Positions 52,349 to 61,710 are shown, counted from the stretch's first letter. The stretch: 64,000 nucleotides of DNA from JBGRQA01 sp041725895 (GCA_041725895.1 JBGRQA010000010.1:1-64000), one strand, 5' to 3'. Program-made: numbers and translations. The notes: a model not told the origin generated them from the sequence alone.

Positions 52349-54139
52349 TTAATTTATCATTACCATTGCTCCCTTTACTGTTGTCTGACCCGAAGCGGAC
52401 AATTCAGCCGTTGCATTGCCCTTCATGGTTAGGCCGGTATCCGCCGAAGCCTGCACATTCAAACCTTTTACATCCACATTGGCACTGCTCTTCATTTGTA
52501 TATCCGCCGTTGCATTCAATACTATCTTCGAATCGGCCTTCAAGGTTATGTCCTTGGCCGATGTAATACTCACTCCTTTGTCGTTCATTTCGATAACATT
52601 GCTATTCTGATCCTCCAGTTTAATCCCTTTGGCATCATCACTGATTACAATCTTATTCTCCCCCGGAGTTACAATCGTAACCACCTTCTTCTCCTCGTCA
52701 AATTCAATCTTCATCTTTTCCTTTGTGACAATAGCCTTCGTATTGTTCTCCGCCTCCAACTGATAAGGAGGAGCATTTTTACTACTATACAAACTACCCA
52801 GAATCACAGGAAAACGGGGATCGTTATTGAAAAAACCCAGAATCACCTCATCATCCACTTCCGGAATAAAAAACGAGCCGGATTTGTTGGTCCCGTATAG
52901 ATTTGACAAGCGAGCCCAAACCGTATTGGTATCGCCATTCAGGATGGGTATTTCGACCTGAATTCTGTTTTCGTCCTCCGGATCCCCGTCCAGCTTACTC
53001 ACCTTTCCTATCTGCAAGCCCTCAATTCCCGGCAATAAACCGGATGCTGAAGGACAATTCACATTCTCTCGCTCGGTGATAAATTCCGGATTGATTCCCA
53101 GACCAACTTCCGTCTTCCAATCACCTCCGGCAATACGGTGGTTTACTGATCCCACATACACTTTGCCATTGAATCGCTCTCCCAGCCCATCCACCTCAAT
53201 AATGCATCCAGGTTTCGCTTTTGCATTCCCCTGAAAACTGAGTTGTCCCCGAAAACGGGACAATCCAAATTTCAAAAGCAAGGCATCGGCCCAACTTTTC
53301 AGCACTCCTTCCTCCAGGGGAATCCCAGCCTGAAGAATGAATTTGTCTACATCCAGAACCCCTGAGAGATCGGATTGCGAGAGATTGCCCTGTTCGTTCA
53401 AGCCGGGAGCGGAACCATCAGCAGTAACCACTTTCTGCGTTGCGGGATCCCAGCTTACAGCCTGTACGGCATCGTACTGATCCCTTGCATCCACTTCTCC
53501 CGAAAAATCAATCAGGTCCTCCCCAAATGTGATTTTCAATACAGCTCCGGCGCTCACTTTGGGCGCCTTAACCGAAATATTCTTCCCATCGCAAATAACC
53601 ACCAATCCATTACTATCAGCACGCGACAGAATAAAATCCCAGTCGGTAGAGTAGTATTGAATCAGCTCTTTGTGAGTGTAGGAAGTAGAACCCACATCAG
53701 GCGTTAAATCACTGTAATTTCCCAATATCGTTGAAATAACAGCGCTATCCTTCACGTTCTCATACACCGCATTCTTTCGGCCTGAGGTGGTTTTTACACC
53801 ATAATCCCGACACTCCACCACAAGCAAGGTATCGCCTACAGAAGGGACTCGTAGTCCATGAGAAATAATCAGCCCTTCGAATATGGTTTCCTCTTCAGAC
53901 TCATAGCCCACATCAATTTTTATAGATTTTCCGGGCTTAAAAGTATCCTCATTACTCAGAGGAAAATCTTTTCCAGGCATATCCCCCGCCAGAAACTCCA
54001 GGGTAGCACTACCAATCCGATTGATCTCCGCAAGAATAGATATTGAAAGAAGTTCGAAATCATCACTGATCTTACTTCCCTCACTGTAAATGGTAAAACT
54101 TACCAGTCTTCCTGCATTTTTTCCTGGTGAATCAGCCAT
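52349..54139 (-). CDS. VgrG/gp27-gp5-like central spike (Afp8-like)
   Basis: 596 residues. The N-terminal half is gp27-like (LIQYYSTDWDFILSRADSNG followed by LVVICDGKNISVKAP, about 160-200). The middle holds the OB-fold entry (GLQIGKVSKLDGDPEDENRI, then NTVWARLSNLYG and FFIPEVDDEVILGFFN). The C-terminus is a repetitive beta-helix (KADSKIVLNATADIQMKSSA ... GLTMKGNATAELSASGQTTV). It forms the trimeric membrane-puncturing spike. It overlaps the LysM gene start by 8 bases and is followed by the PAAR gene, 12 bases on. Confidence 0.92.
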   Translation of the reverse strand: MADSPGKNAGRLVSFTIYSEGSKISDDFELLSISILAEINRIGSATLEFLAGDMPGKDFPLSNEDTFKPGKSIKIDVGYESEEETIFEGLIISHGLRVPSVGDTLLVVECRDYGVKTTSGRKNAVYENVKDSAVISTILGNYSDLTPDVGSTSYTHKELIQYYSTDWDFILSRADSNGLVVICDGKNISVKAPKVSAGAVLKITFGEDLIDFSGEVDARDQYDAVQAVSWDPATQKVVTADGSAPGLNEQGNLSQSDLSGVLDVDKFILQAGIPLEEGVLKSWADALLLKFGLSRFRGQLSFQGNAKAKPGCIIEVDGLGERFNGKVYVGSVNHRIAGGDWKTEVGLGINPEFITERENVNCPSASGLLPGIEGLQIGKVSKLDGDPEDENRIQVEIPILNGDTNTVWARLSNLYGTNKSGSFFIPEVDDEVILGFFNNDPRFPVILGSLYSSKNAPPYQLEAENNTKAIVTKEKMKIEFDEEKKVVTIVTPGENKIVISDDAKGIKLEDQNSNVIEMNDKGVSITSAKDITLKADSKIVLNATADIQMKSSANVDVKGLNVQASADTGLTMKGNATAELSASGQTTVKGAMVMIN

Positions 54140-54815
54140 TTTTTCTCAATGGTGGGAACAACAACTGTGTTCCCGGTTTAACTCTTCTAAATCCTGACAG
54201 ACCGTTTATTTGGGCTATCTCTGTACAATATGCGGTATCCTTGTATATCTCGTAGCAAAGCTTCTGCAAAGTATCGCCGGCTTTCACAGTAATCAAATGG
54301 CTTAGGTCGGGAGAACTCTTATTGGCCATTTTGGATTCCAATTCCTTACTGGTAAAACCTTTAAAATCCAAATCAACATTGGCGCGTAAGGGCATACCAT
54401 CCGGCCGGAATAGATTGTACTCAACACTCAAACTGGTCAATCGTCCATTGAATAGCATACTTCCCCACAACAACTGAACGTAATTGGGTTCGTGGATTGT
54501 ACCATTGTAATTGTAGGCTGTCTCTTTCAACTTTTTCAATTGCTGATATACACCCTTGGCTTTATCGCTTCCAGGTACTACTCCGGTTCCATCCAGCACA
54601 ATTTTAAAACTGGCACTCTCCCCCCCGAATTTTTCAAATTTCGGAGCACCTGCAGTATCTCCCATACTTTCATTCTCTTTGTACCTGATACCATAACTGT
54701 GCTTGTAACTTGAAGGGTTAATCAACACCTCAAATTCATTTCCGGCCTTTTCAGAAAAACCCTCATCCTTATAGGCCACCATTTTTAGTTTTACCAACTC
54801 TCCTCCATCTGCCAT
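54132..54815 (-). CDS. LysM-containing hub/tube adaptor (Afp7-like)
   Basis: 227 residues. A beta-rich N-terminal domain (FEVLINPSSYKHSYGIRYKE) precedes a C-terminal LysM motif (LITVKAGDTLQKLCYEIYKD ... INGLSGFRRVKPGTQLLFPP, about 172-222). Proteins of this layout link the spike to the tail tube in eCIS and R-type particles (gp53-like role). It begins on a TAATG overlap with the DUF5908 gene. Confidence 0.92.
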   Translation of the reverse strand: MADGGELVKLKMVAYKDEGFSEKAGNEFEVLINPSSYKHSYGIRYKENESMGDTAGAPKFEKFGGESASFKIVLDGTGVVPGSDKAKGVYQQLKKLKETAYNYNGTIHEPNYVQLLWGSMLFNGRLTSLSVEYNLFRPDGMPLRANVDLDFKGFTSKELESKMANKSSPDLSHLITVKAGDTLQKLCYEIYKDTAYCTEIAQINGLSGFRRVKPGTQLLFPPLRKNG

Positions 54816-54976
54816 TATCGTTCCCTCCTACGTTTTTCTTTCTGTGCGATATAAAACTTTACCTCCTCCAAAACCTCCCGCTTCAATTTCCTTATGAGTT
54901 CGGGAGGTACAACTACCTTTTGCTGTCTATCGCTTATGGTTGTTTTGACTACTATTTCCTTTATTTCGATGGGCAT
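54815..54976 (-). CDS. DUF5908 small eCIS protein (Afp6-like)
   Basis: A 53-residue protein, MPIEIKEIVVKTTISDRQQK followed by a helical basic tail rich in Glu and Lys ending KRRRER. The MPIEIRELVIK-type start is the DUF5908 signature. Both ends overlap neighbours by one base (TAATG at 54976 and at 54815), so translation is coupled through it. Its function is unknown; the position matches afp6 between the tube-like and LysM genes. Confidence 0.9.
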   Translation of the reverse strand: MPIEIKEIVVKTTISDRQQKVVVPPELIRKLKREVLEEVKFYIAQKEKRRRER

Positions 54977-55455
54977 TACTTCATCCTTTTTAGCGCATTG
55001 TATGCAAACTCAATGGTCTCAATTACGATTTCATTCTTCTCCGAATCAAAGCCCTGAATTTCCCATTTCACAGGCATCGCATTATCAAAAAGCCAGGTAT
55101 GAAGAGGTTCTCCCGAAGGATTGAACAAATCAACCTGGATGGATTTGGTTTCAAATGAGGCGGAGAAATCGCTTTCCAAGGTCTTCTTCACCCATTTCAC
55201 CAGCTTGCTGGAAGTATGGGCAACCCCCCGTTTCATCACCAAATTTCCATGCTTTATCCGTTTGGGCAATTGATGGGCAAAACGATTTTCACCACCCTCT
55301 TCTACAGACTCCATGTCCATTTCCGTGCTGATACCAGACACTTCCTTAAAACTTGTGTCGTCGATATCAGCACTGCCCGGAAATGAAACACTGAAATAAA
55401 AAGCAACCGGAGGATACCCATCCTCGTTGCCGTATATGGAATTATAATTCGCCAC
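54976..55455 (-). CDS. eCIS tail-tube protein 2 (gp19-like, Afp5-like)
   Basis: 159 residues. The tube fold signature is present: VAFYFSVSFPG, FKEVSGISTEMDMESVEEGG, HGNLVMKRGVAHTSSKLVKW. It differs from the main tube in its N-terminus and more acidic tail. It starts with GTG (VANYNSIYG), unusual among the neighbours, and lies 2 bases after the first tube stop. By analogy with Afp5/Pvc5 it forms the tube-initiator ring on the baseplate hub. Confidence 0.9.
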   Translation of the reverse strand: MANYNSIYGNEDGYPPVAFYFSVSFPGSADIDDTSFKEVSGISTEMDMESVEEGGENRFAHQLPKRIKHGNLVMKRGVAHTSSKLVKWVKKTLESDFSASFETKSIQVDLFNPSGEPLHTWLFDNAMPVKWEIQGFDSEKNEIVIETIEFAYNALKRMK

Positions 55456-55457
55456 AA

Positions 55458-55916
55458 TTAACTATTTGCAATAACAACTCCTTCGTGGGCAATCTCCAAA
55501 GTTTCCACGGCTACCTCGTTGCCATCTGCCTTAAGATCCGTACCGGTAATCTTGGTCGGCCACGCATTTTTCAAGGTCCAGGTCATGGTGGGGTTTCCTC
55601 CCTCATCCAACAACTTTATGGTTACGGTTTTCCGCTTAATCGTGTTCATCTTGATTTCATTGAACCAATCCCAGAACTTATTGTCCGATTTGAAAACCCC
55701 CTTCTTCATGGTAACATTACCTGATTTCTTAATTCCCGGCATTTTAATCGTGGAAAATTCGGGACTGTCCCCATGCCGGTATTCAATAGGTTGTGCTTCA
55801 ATATCGAGTCCTGAAACTTCCTGAAAGGACACCTTGTCCGAATCCCATTCTACCTGGAAATAGAACTTTGGCAAGGGCCATACACTGGTTGATTGGGCTG
55901 ATCCATCATCTGCCAT
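55458..55916 (-). CDS. eCIS major tail-tube protein (gp19-like, Afp1-like)
   Basis: 152 residues. It shows FYFQVEWDSDKVSFQEVSGL followed by DIEAQPIEYRHGDS, then KSGNVTMKKGVFKSDNKFWDWF, typical of stacked tube rings through which cargo is held. It lies just downstream of the sheath gene (40-base gap), allowing high expression of both major structural proteins. Confidence 0.92.
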   Translation of the reverse strand: MADDGSAQSTSVWPLPKFYFQVEWDSDKVSFQEVSGLDIEAQPIEYRHGDSPEFSTIKMPGIKKSGNVTMKKGVFKSDNKFWDWFNEIKMNTIKRKTVTIKLLDEGGNPTMTWTLKNAWPTKITGTDLKADGNEVAVETLEIAHEGVVIANS

Positions 55917-55956
55917 AGCTATAAAATTTTATTGTTAATATTCTAAATTGCTCCTA

Positions 55957-57468
55957 TTATGATTTTTGCATTTGCTGCTGGAAAGTAATTTCGATGAATT
56001 CCGCTGGTCTGGTTATTGCCACCATCACCGTAACTCTCAGAATTCCCTCTAATATATCCTCCGAAGTCATGGTTTCACCCAAACCAACATGCACACTAAA
56101 GGCATCATCAGGTGAAGCTCCTGCAAGACCGCCACGCTTCCATATTCCTGTCAGGAAATTGCTAATCATACTCTTGATGGTAACCCAGGTATTGGCCACA
56201 TTGGGTTCAAAAACGTAGGCTTTACAAGCAATTTTAACCGATTCTTCCAGCATAATCATCGTCCGACGGACATTGATGTAACGCCAATCCAGAGAATTTC
56301 CGTCTAAGGTTCTGGCGCCCCACACCAGAGTTCCCTCCCCTACGAAAGGACGAATCGCATTGATCGATTTTCCGTTCAAAGGAACATTCAACTCCTCCTG
56401 GTCATCATGCGTGATATTTACAGCCGGAGAAACTACGGAATTCATACTTACATTGGCAGGAGCTTTCCAAACCCCGCGCGTATTGTCAACCATAGTATAA
56501 ATACCAGCCATTGCAGCACTTGGCGGCAAAAGATTCAGTCGATCCTTGATCTCAGTCAAAATTGTATTGAACAAAGGACTGATCTGAACCATAATTTTAT
56601 TCAACAACTCCTTGTTGGTCGAATCAAGGCTTTCGTTGGTGATATCGTTAATTTTCTCTTCAATCTCAGCCTTTTTCGTCTCATCAATCTCTTTCCCTTC
56701 GGGGATGAGCTCCTCCTTCAGAATCCCCTGCAAAACATCCTTATTGGTTATGTTTCCATATCCCAAATCTTTGTCCTGAATTATGGATGTATTTACCCAG
56801 GGATAATAAGCCGCTCCAAAATCAAGGAAATTGGTTCCAATGCGATTTCTGAAATCCAAAACCATATCTCCTGCCGGATCTTTACGATCGAGATAGCCCT
56901 GCCAAATATCAAGAATGGCAAAACGATTCTTCATTTTATAACCGCAATGGGAAAGCATTGCCTGTTGAACAGCCTGGCTATTGTCTGCATCCAGGAGAGT
57001 CGTTTCCGGAATCACAACCATGGTAGGTTCCTGTTCCTTAATCAACTGATCAATTCCTCCGGTCAATTTTCCCGGATCCAGATCTGCCTTATAGTCACCA
57101 ACAGAAACGATATAACAAGGACCACCACCATTGGCATAAAACATTAAGATACTGTAGTATAAAAGATACTTTCCTGCATCCTGATCCAGCTTGTATTTTT
57201 TATCTCCCAATACAAAATCTGGTTTTCCTTCCTCTCCTTCTCCCAACTCACTTATTGTGAAACCAGGATCAGGTGCTCCTCCAAAATAGGAGTGGAATTC
57301 CGCCATGGAAGTAATCCGCCAAGGCTTATTCTCAAGAGACTTGTTTCCATTCACTGCTCTTTCTGTATAACCGATAAAAGCAGGAACGGCAGTAGCCACT
57401 TCGACCACCGAATTCGGAAAGGCGCTCTTCTCAACGACATAAACGCCCGGAGTTTTCATTGTTCCCAT
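55957..57468 (-). CDS. Contractile sheath protein (single sheath; Afp2-4-like)
   Basis: 503 residues. The start MKTPGVYVVEKSAFPNSVVE and the segments VPAFIGYTERA, GGGPCYIVSVG and DFRNRIGTNFLDFGAAYYPW match contractile sheath proteins of the phage/eCIS type, as does the C-terminal WVTIKSMISNFLTGIWKRGG handshake region. An inserted helical segment (about residues 245-300, rich in Glu and Lys) is probably the surface-exposed variable domain. Only one sheath gene is present, as in AlgoCIS, versus three in Afp/PVC. ATG at 57468 or 57459 are both possible. Confidence 0.93.
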   Translation of the reverse strand: MGTMKTPGVYVVEKSAFPNSVVEVATAVPAFIGYTERAVNGNKSLENKPWRITSMAEFHSYFGGAPDPGFTISELGEGEEGKPDFVLGDKKYKLDQDAGKYLLYYSILMFYANGGGPCYIVSVGDYKADLDPGKLTGGIDQLIKEQEPTMVVIPETTLLDADNSQAVQQAMLSHCGYKMKNRFAILDIWQGYLDRKDPAGDMVLDFRNRIGTNFLDFGAAYYPWVNTSIIQDKDLGYGNITNKDVLQGILKEELIPEGKEIDETKKAEIEEKINDITNESLDSTNKELLNKIMVQISPLFNTILTEIKDRLNLLPPSAAMAGIYTMVDNTRGVWKAPANVSMNSVVSPAVNITHDDQEELNVPLNGKSINAIRPFVGEGTLVWGARTLDGNSLDWRYINVRRTMIMLEESVKIACKAYVFEPNVANTWVTIKSMISNFLTGIWKRGGLAGASPDDAFSVHVGLGETMTSEDILEGILRVTVMVAITRPAEFIEITFQQQMQKS

Positions 57469-57484
57469 GAATTAAATTTTACAA

Positions 57485-58348
57485 TTAGAAATAAAAATAT
57501 TTTGAAACTATTTGGGGATTCTCTTTGGTTGCCTTTATCGAAAACTCACCAACCCGAGGCAAAGGTATTTCTGATGAAATCAACCTTTTACCGGTTTGCT
57601 TCAATTCCCATAGCTGCACCCGATAATCATAACATTCCTTCAATTGAATTAAGGATGAACTTACACCTCTGTAAGCCATGAGTCCTTGTGTTAGCTCAAA
57701 TTTTTCCAGAGTTTCTAATTCCATTTTCCCCGTTGCATCCTTCAGTAGTAAGTTCTGATCTACCGAAGAGTCCCTTGGGATCAAAATAAACTCCCAAACC
57801 ACCTTCAAGGCATGAAACCCAATTGTGATTTCCTTGCATTGTGACACTTCTGTTTGCCCCCAATTCTCCACCATTTTGTCAGAGAAACCTAACTTCAGGA
57901 ATCCAAGGACTCGATTGCTTTGTTTCTGCAATGTTTTATCCCGCCTGCATACAATTATTTTCTCCTCTGGTACCACTCCGTAATGCAATTCTCCCTCCGA
58001 ATCCAATAACTCCTTCTCCTTATCACCTATCTCAAACACATAGCATTCCTTTGGTGAATATCCGGGCCAATCGGTATACAAAAAAAAATCATTTTGGCTC
58101 ACCTCCACTTGAAACTCTAAAGCGGATGTTTCTTCCTCCATCCATAACTGCAATTTGTCTCTTTGCAACTCATCATCCTTTGCATAAAGCCCCCATTCAT
58201 TGTAATTATTCTGTCGGAATAGAAGTCCCAGATTCCCCATCTGATTCATACATTCCGGAACAGGAACCAAATTGACACCCCGACAACGATTTCCTTCAAA
58301 AAAATCGTGTAGCACCACCACCCGATAGATTTGAACATAGCTACTCAT
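57485..58348 (-). CDS. Conserved eCIS-locus protein of unknown function
   Basis: 287 residues. It begins YVQIYRVVVLHDFFEGNRCRG and is beta-rich, soluble, with no signal peptide, ending in VSKYFYF. I do not recognise the family. Its place between the DUF4255 cap gene and the sheath gene, with an 8-base overlap to the former and a 16-base gap to the latter, suggests a structural or assembly role such as a cap adaptor. Function is inferred only from context. Confidence 0.6.
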   Translation of the reverse strand: MSSYVQIYRVVVLHDFFEGNRCRGVNLVPVPECMNQMGNLGLLFRQNNYNEWGLYAKDDELQRDKLQLWMEEETSALEFQVEVSQNDFFLYTDWPGYSPKECYVFEIGDKEKELLDSEGELHYGVVPEEKIIVCRRDKTLQKQSNRVLGFLKLGFSDKMVENWGQTEVSQCKEITIGFHALKVVWEFILIPRDSSVDQNLLLKDATGKMELETLEKFELTQGLMAYRGVSSSLIQLKECYDYRVQLWELKQTGKRLISSEIPLPRVGEFSIKATKENPQIVSKYFYF

Positions 58349-58922
58349 CTTTCAAAAAATCAAATTGGGTCTCCGTACTAATTCTCTTCACTGACTCAAT
58401 CTCTTGTGCATCCACTGTTACCATGCGGATTTTCCCCACCATTGAGGGATAATATTTCCCTCCCAACACACTCCAGAGATTTGTTAGTTCCTGGTAATTT
58501 AAATTCACAGGCTCAACCGTAATTTTCCATTCTTTCTTCACATTACTTTCCCATGAGGTAAAAAAGAACACATTCTGAGCCTGGAAAAACTCCAACACAC
58601 TTGATAGCACTCTTAGAGATTGCAAATACTGCTTATCATTGAATACCGAGGCAGCAACAAAAACCAGATTCAAATGCCAGGGAGGCCTGGATACTTTAAC
58701 CATATCTGAAGGCATTCGACTATAAACGGCACCAATTCCCATGGCTGTCTCCCTTTCCAAATTTACCAGAGATAAAACCATCTTGTTTTGAATCTCATCC
58801 ATTTCGGCCCCGGAAGCTGAACTCATGGCTGATACCGTCACCATTTCCTCCGGGCTATTGTATCTTCCCTTCAGGTGCTCGTTCAATTTCTCCGAAAGAA
58901 ATTTAAACACATCATAGATCAT
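58341..58922 (-). CDS. DUF4255 tail terminator / cap protein (Afp16/Pvc16-like)
   Basis: 193 residues. It begins MIYDVFKFLSEKLNEHLKGR and includes ENKM-type beta strands and PPWHLNLVFVAASVFNDKQY followed by LQSLRVLSSVLEFFQAQN, the DUF4255/Pvc16 N-terminal domain pattern. In Afp and PVC the cap ends sheath and tube growth. It overlaps the upstream helical gene by 4 bases (ATGA). Confidence 0.9.
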   Translation of the reverse strand: MIYDVFKFLSEKLNEHLKGRYNSPEEMVTVSAMSSASGAEMDEIQNKMVLSLVNLERETAMGIGAVYSRMPSDMVKVSRPPWHLNLVFVAASVFNDKQYLQSLRVLSSVLEFFQAQNVFFFTSWESNVKKEWKITVEPVNLNYQELTNLWSVLGGKYYPSMVGKIRMVTVDAQEIESVKRISTETQFDFLKDE

Positions 58923-60382
58923 CCTGCAATTTCCTCCTCTTTACTCTTCGTCAAATGCTCCATCGCAAAACCCGAAATAAATTCTTCTATTGAAATCAAC
59001 TCAAACCCTTCTACATCCTGCCTAAACCGCTCATCATCCTCACCATATTTCAGCTTCGCTTTAGAATACTTTTCCCACACAACAGTAGCATCCATTCCAT
59101 TGGATAAAAAACAGTGAAGTAATCTTTCAACAAACAAGTATCTGGGGGTAACAAGGGTTTTACTTCGCATTACAGCTTGACGGAAGGACTCCAGTTTGTA
59201 TGAACACAACTTTTTCGAGCCACACGCCATCAAAGCATACAATTCTAGAATGCGAGCATTCAACCCAACATTATTTGGCAGAGAGAACAAAACAGTTTCC
59301 TTCGAAAGAAGTCTACTTAACTTCTGACTCTTTCCCTCTTTATAAAGCAACAATGCATTAAAAAAGACGAGCGTGGAATTTTCACGAGACTCATTATTCA
59401 ATTCTACTCTACTTTGCTCTATCAATGCCTTACATTTAGCCAAGTCATTCTTCAAAAAGTGAGTCATAAACTGAACCTGGAAAAATTCCTTTTCATATTT
59501 CTTCGATAGATCAAATTCCTTTCTTATAACATCAAAAATTATTGGATTTCGATCTAATGCCCCGGAGAATACGTTCAAAATTGCCATGTGAAGCAAAGAT
59601 TCTAATCGAAACTCATCCCACCTGGTCCCCTCATCTTTTAAGGAAAGATATTGTGCTTCGGCCAATTCCCCGGCTTTCGAATAATTTCTTTTCTCCCACT
59701 CTTTCAACATCCTCTTACGAATGGCTACGATATTCTTCTCCTGCCATGTCAAATTTTCGGTTTCAACCATTTTTAAAGCCGCATCCTGCGTTTCCCCATC
59801 AATTGAGTTTGAGTTTCTAAAACCGTTCAACTCCGTCTCACTCAGCAATCTCAATTCAATTGCTTTCAATGTGGATAAGGCATCTTCCAGAAAACCATTC
59901 CGACAGGATTCATTGGACAATCGTATCAAGCGATGATATAGTTCATTGTACACCAAACGTTCATACAACAATCCCTTGCGCTGAATTATTTTTAAAGCCT
60001 GCTTTAATTTCTTTTGGCTTTCCTCAATCATATTATTTTCAAGGTAATAATCTGCCAGGAGTAAAAACCTATTGCATAAAAAGCGGTTGGATAACAAACC
60101 TTCCTTTGCGCCACTTAAAATCCTAAAAAGAAGAATGGATTCAACATCAAACCGAAGTCGCCTTTTTAACTGAGAATAAGCCCCTTTGTTTTTCGCCAAT
60201 GCAAGATTCTCATCTGATTCCGAATCTGGTTCTTTCTTACCAACTTCTTTTTCTTTTCTCTTCAATAATTGAAACAAATCCCATCTTTGAGATTTTTTTG
60301 AAAATTTCAATTGATAGTACAACTCCAGAAACGATTTATCAAAAGAGTTTAAATTATTATAAATTCGTTTCAATTTATGCAT
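58919..60382 (-). CDS. Helical-repeat (TPR-like) protein, first gene of eCIS locus
   Basis: 487 residues, almost entirely helical with repeated A/L-rich pairs (LLADYYLENNMIEESQKKLK followed by QALKIIQRKG; VYNELYHRLIRLSNES), like tetratricopeptide or similar solenoids. No DNA-binding or enzymatic motif, no signal peptide. It overlaps the DUF4255 gene and lies directly behind the putative locus promoter, so it may act as an assembly chaperone or regulator. Function is unknown. Confidence 0.65.
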   Translation of the reverse strand: MHKLKRIYNNLNSFDKSFLELYYQLKFSKKSQRWDLFQLLKRKEKEVGKKEPDSESDENLALAKNKGAYSQLKRRLRFDVESILLFRILSGAKEGLLSNRFLCNRFLLLADYYLENNMIEESQKKLKQALKIIQRKGLLYERLVYNELYHRLIRLSNESCRNGFLEDALSTLKAIELRLLSETELNGFRNSNSIDGETQDAALKMVETENLTWQEKNIVAIRKRMLKEWEKRNYSKAGELAEAQYLSLKDEGTRWDEFRLESLLHMAILNVFSGALDRNPIIFDVIRKEFDLSKKYEKEFFQVQFMTHFLKNDLAKCKALIEQSRVELNNESRENSTLVFFNALLLYKEGKSQKLSRLLSKETVLFSLPNNVGLNARILELYALMACGSKKLCSYKLESFRQAVMRSKTLVTPRYLFVERLLHCFLSNGMDATVVWEKYSKAKLKYGEDDERFRQDVEGFELISIEEFISGFAMEHLTKSKEEEIAG

Positions 60383-61086
60383 AGGTCAGATTTTCCATTC
60401 AACTGCTAATTTCATTATTAATTTCGCAAATATTATGACTAATTAAAATTTATTCAATGTACAATTATTATTTGTTTTGACACCCCAACAAAATCAAAAC
60501 ACCACTGAAATAACATTCTTCATCATTATTTTTTGTCTCCTTGTCAACAACCACCAAAAATCTACGAAGAAAGACATGAACTCGATTTATAATCGAATTT
60601 CGAAACAAATCAATCGGGAAAGATAGGCATACCCTTACCTCCAGGAATTAGAGAATTTGGAAACCATATTATTGAAGCAACTTTGAATGTAGGACTTTTG
60701 TAATTATGAAAGGAATTGAATAAAAACAACTACTACTGAACTTAGGAGGGGATTAAACATCGTAGTTTCTCCTTACCATGTCTATATTAACTCCGTATCA
60801 TCTCCGTATAAATACGGAGTTGATTCGAACCAGTTTACCACGAGAACAGAAAAAAACAGTAGGGAAAATAAGGCTATTGATATGCTGTAGAATAAACATA
60901 TGGGATCCGAATTATTTTTCCGGACCAATAAACACCTCATTAGAAAGAAGTTCCTCTTCAAATATATTCCCAAAATTCAGGATAGGCAAGTAATACGATG
61001 GAAGTAGCTATAGGCTATCGGGACGAAGTTACAAAGCCACCTCCCAATAGCCTTCCAAATACAACACAAAAGTAATTGCAAAAAAA
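60383..61086. other. Intergenic region with a long inverted repeat upstream of the eCIS locus
   Basis: 704 bases without a supported gene. AACTCCGTAT (60789-60798) pairs perfectly with ATACGGAGTT (60812-60821), and a second copy CTCCGTAT (60802-60809) can compete for the same arm. This could fold in two ways, as in a small attenuator or operator. The 63-residue reading at 60782-60973 (minus) runs through this palindrome and is not convincing. Confidence 0.6.
60427..60457 (-). promoter_or_regulatory. Probable eCIS operon promoter
   Basis: Minus strand TTG (60455-60457), 20-base spacer, AATATTTG (60427-60434): one mismatch to the TAnnTTTG -7 element. It would start transcription about 40-50 bases before the first eCIS gene. 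Confidence 0.5.
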
Positions 61087-61710
61087 TTATTGAAATTTCA
61101 GTCGATATACAATTCGAGAATACACCCGGATTTTTTTTGTAACAGGATTCAACTGAACGGGCCTGATTTGAACCCGAACAAAACGGTTCCCACTGGCCAT
61201 CTGATCGGAGACGATTGCAACCAAATTTTCAGGAAAGAATTGATTCTTCTGGTAAATTCTTTTGTCCTTATAGAATGCTGGAGGTTTCGCTCCATAAACG
61301 TCGGAGATGGGCTCTGACGCCGGATAAATGGTAATCTCATCGTAAACAACATAATCGCTCTCTACAATTTCCAATACGGGTTTACTGTCTTGAGGAACTT
61401 TCAACAAATCGTTGCGCATGGGAAGTGCAGGAGCTCCGGGTTGTCCCATTTTCCCAAAATTCTGAATGTGCACAAAAAAATACTCCTCTCCTTCGTGTAC
61501 TTTCCGGGCCAATTTAACGCCCTTAAATTCATATTTGACCTGTACATACTCACCCTCGATAATGGTAATCTCCCGATTGGGGGGAGTAAACTGTTGATCG
61601 GTTTGCAGATTATTTTTCGTAAAAATCAAGTTATCCCCTGTACTTGGTTTAGTAACAGAACAACTTAGAAGAAAGAAAAACATAAAATAAGCAAATAGAC
61701 TTTTCATCAT
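61087..61710 (-). CDS. Lipoprotein resembling a gingipain (C25) propeptide
   Basis: 207 residues. A lipobox FFLLSC follows MMKSLFAYFMF, so it is lipidated at Cys17. The remainder reads like the Propeptide_C25 inhibitory domain of gingipain-type proteases: GQPGAPALPMRNDLLKVPQD, EIVESDYVVYDEITIYPASE, FVRVQIRPVQLNPVTKKIRV, ending YSRIVYRLKFQ. The catalytic C25 domain that normally follows is absent and the stop is clean, so this is either a free-standing lipoprotein inhibitor/chaperone or a truncated protease gene. An exact -7 element lies about 62 bases upstream. Confidence 0.7.
   Translation of the reverse strand: MMKSLFAYFMFFFLLSCSVTKPSTGDNLIFTKNNLQTDQQFTPPNREITIIEGEYVQVKYEFKGVKLARKVHEGEEYFFVHIQNFGKMGQPGAPALPMRNDLLKVPQDSKPVLEIVESDYVVYDEITIYPASEPISDVYGAKPPAFYKDKRIYQKNQFFPENLVAIVSDQMASGNRFVRVQIRPVQLNPVTKKIRVYSRIVYRLKFQ

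Noticed and set aside
51602..57468. Type VI secretion system (spike, PAAR, gp25, sheath)
   Set aside because: There is no TssJ, TssL, TssM, split TssB/TssC sheath or ClpV; LysM hub, DUF5908, DUF4255 and CIS_TMP point to eCIS.
40241..60382. Contractile-tailed prophage
   Set aside because: No capsid, portal, terminase, integrase or lysogeny genes are found, and the AAA+, DUF4157 and DUF4255 genes are eCIS markers.
60782..60973. 63-residue minus-strand frame with a hydrophobic stretch
   Set aside because: It runs across a palindrome, has no start context, and the hydrophobic run can come from AT-rich DNA.
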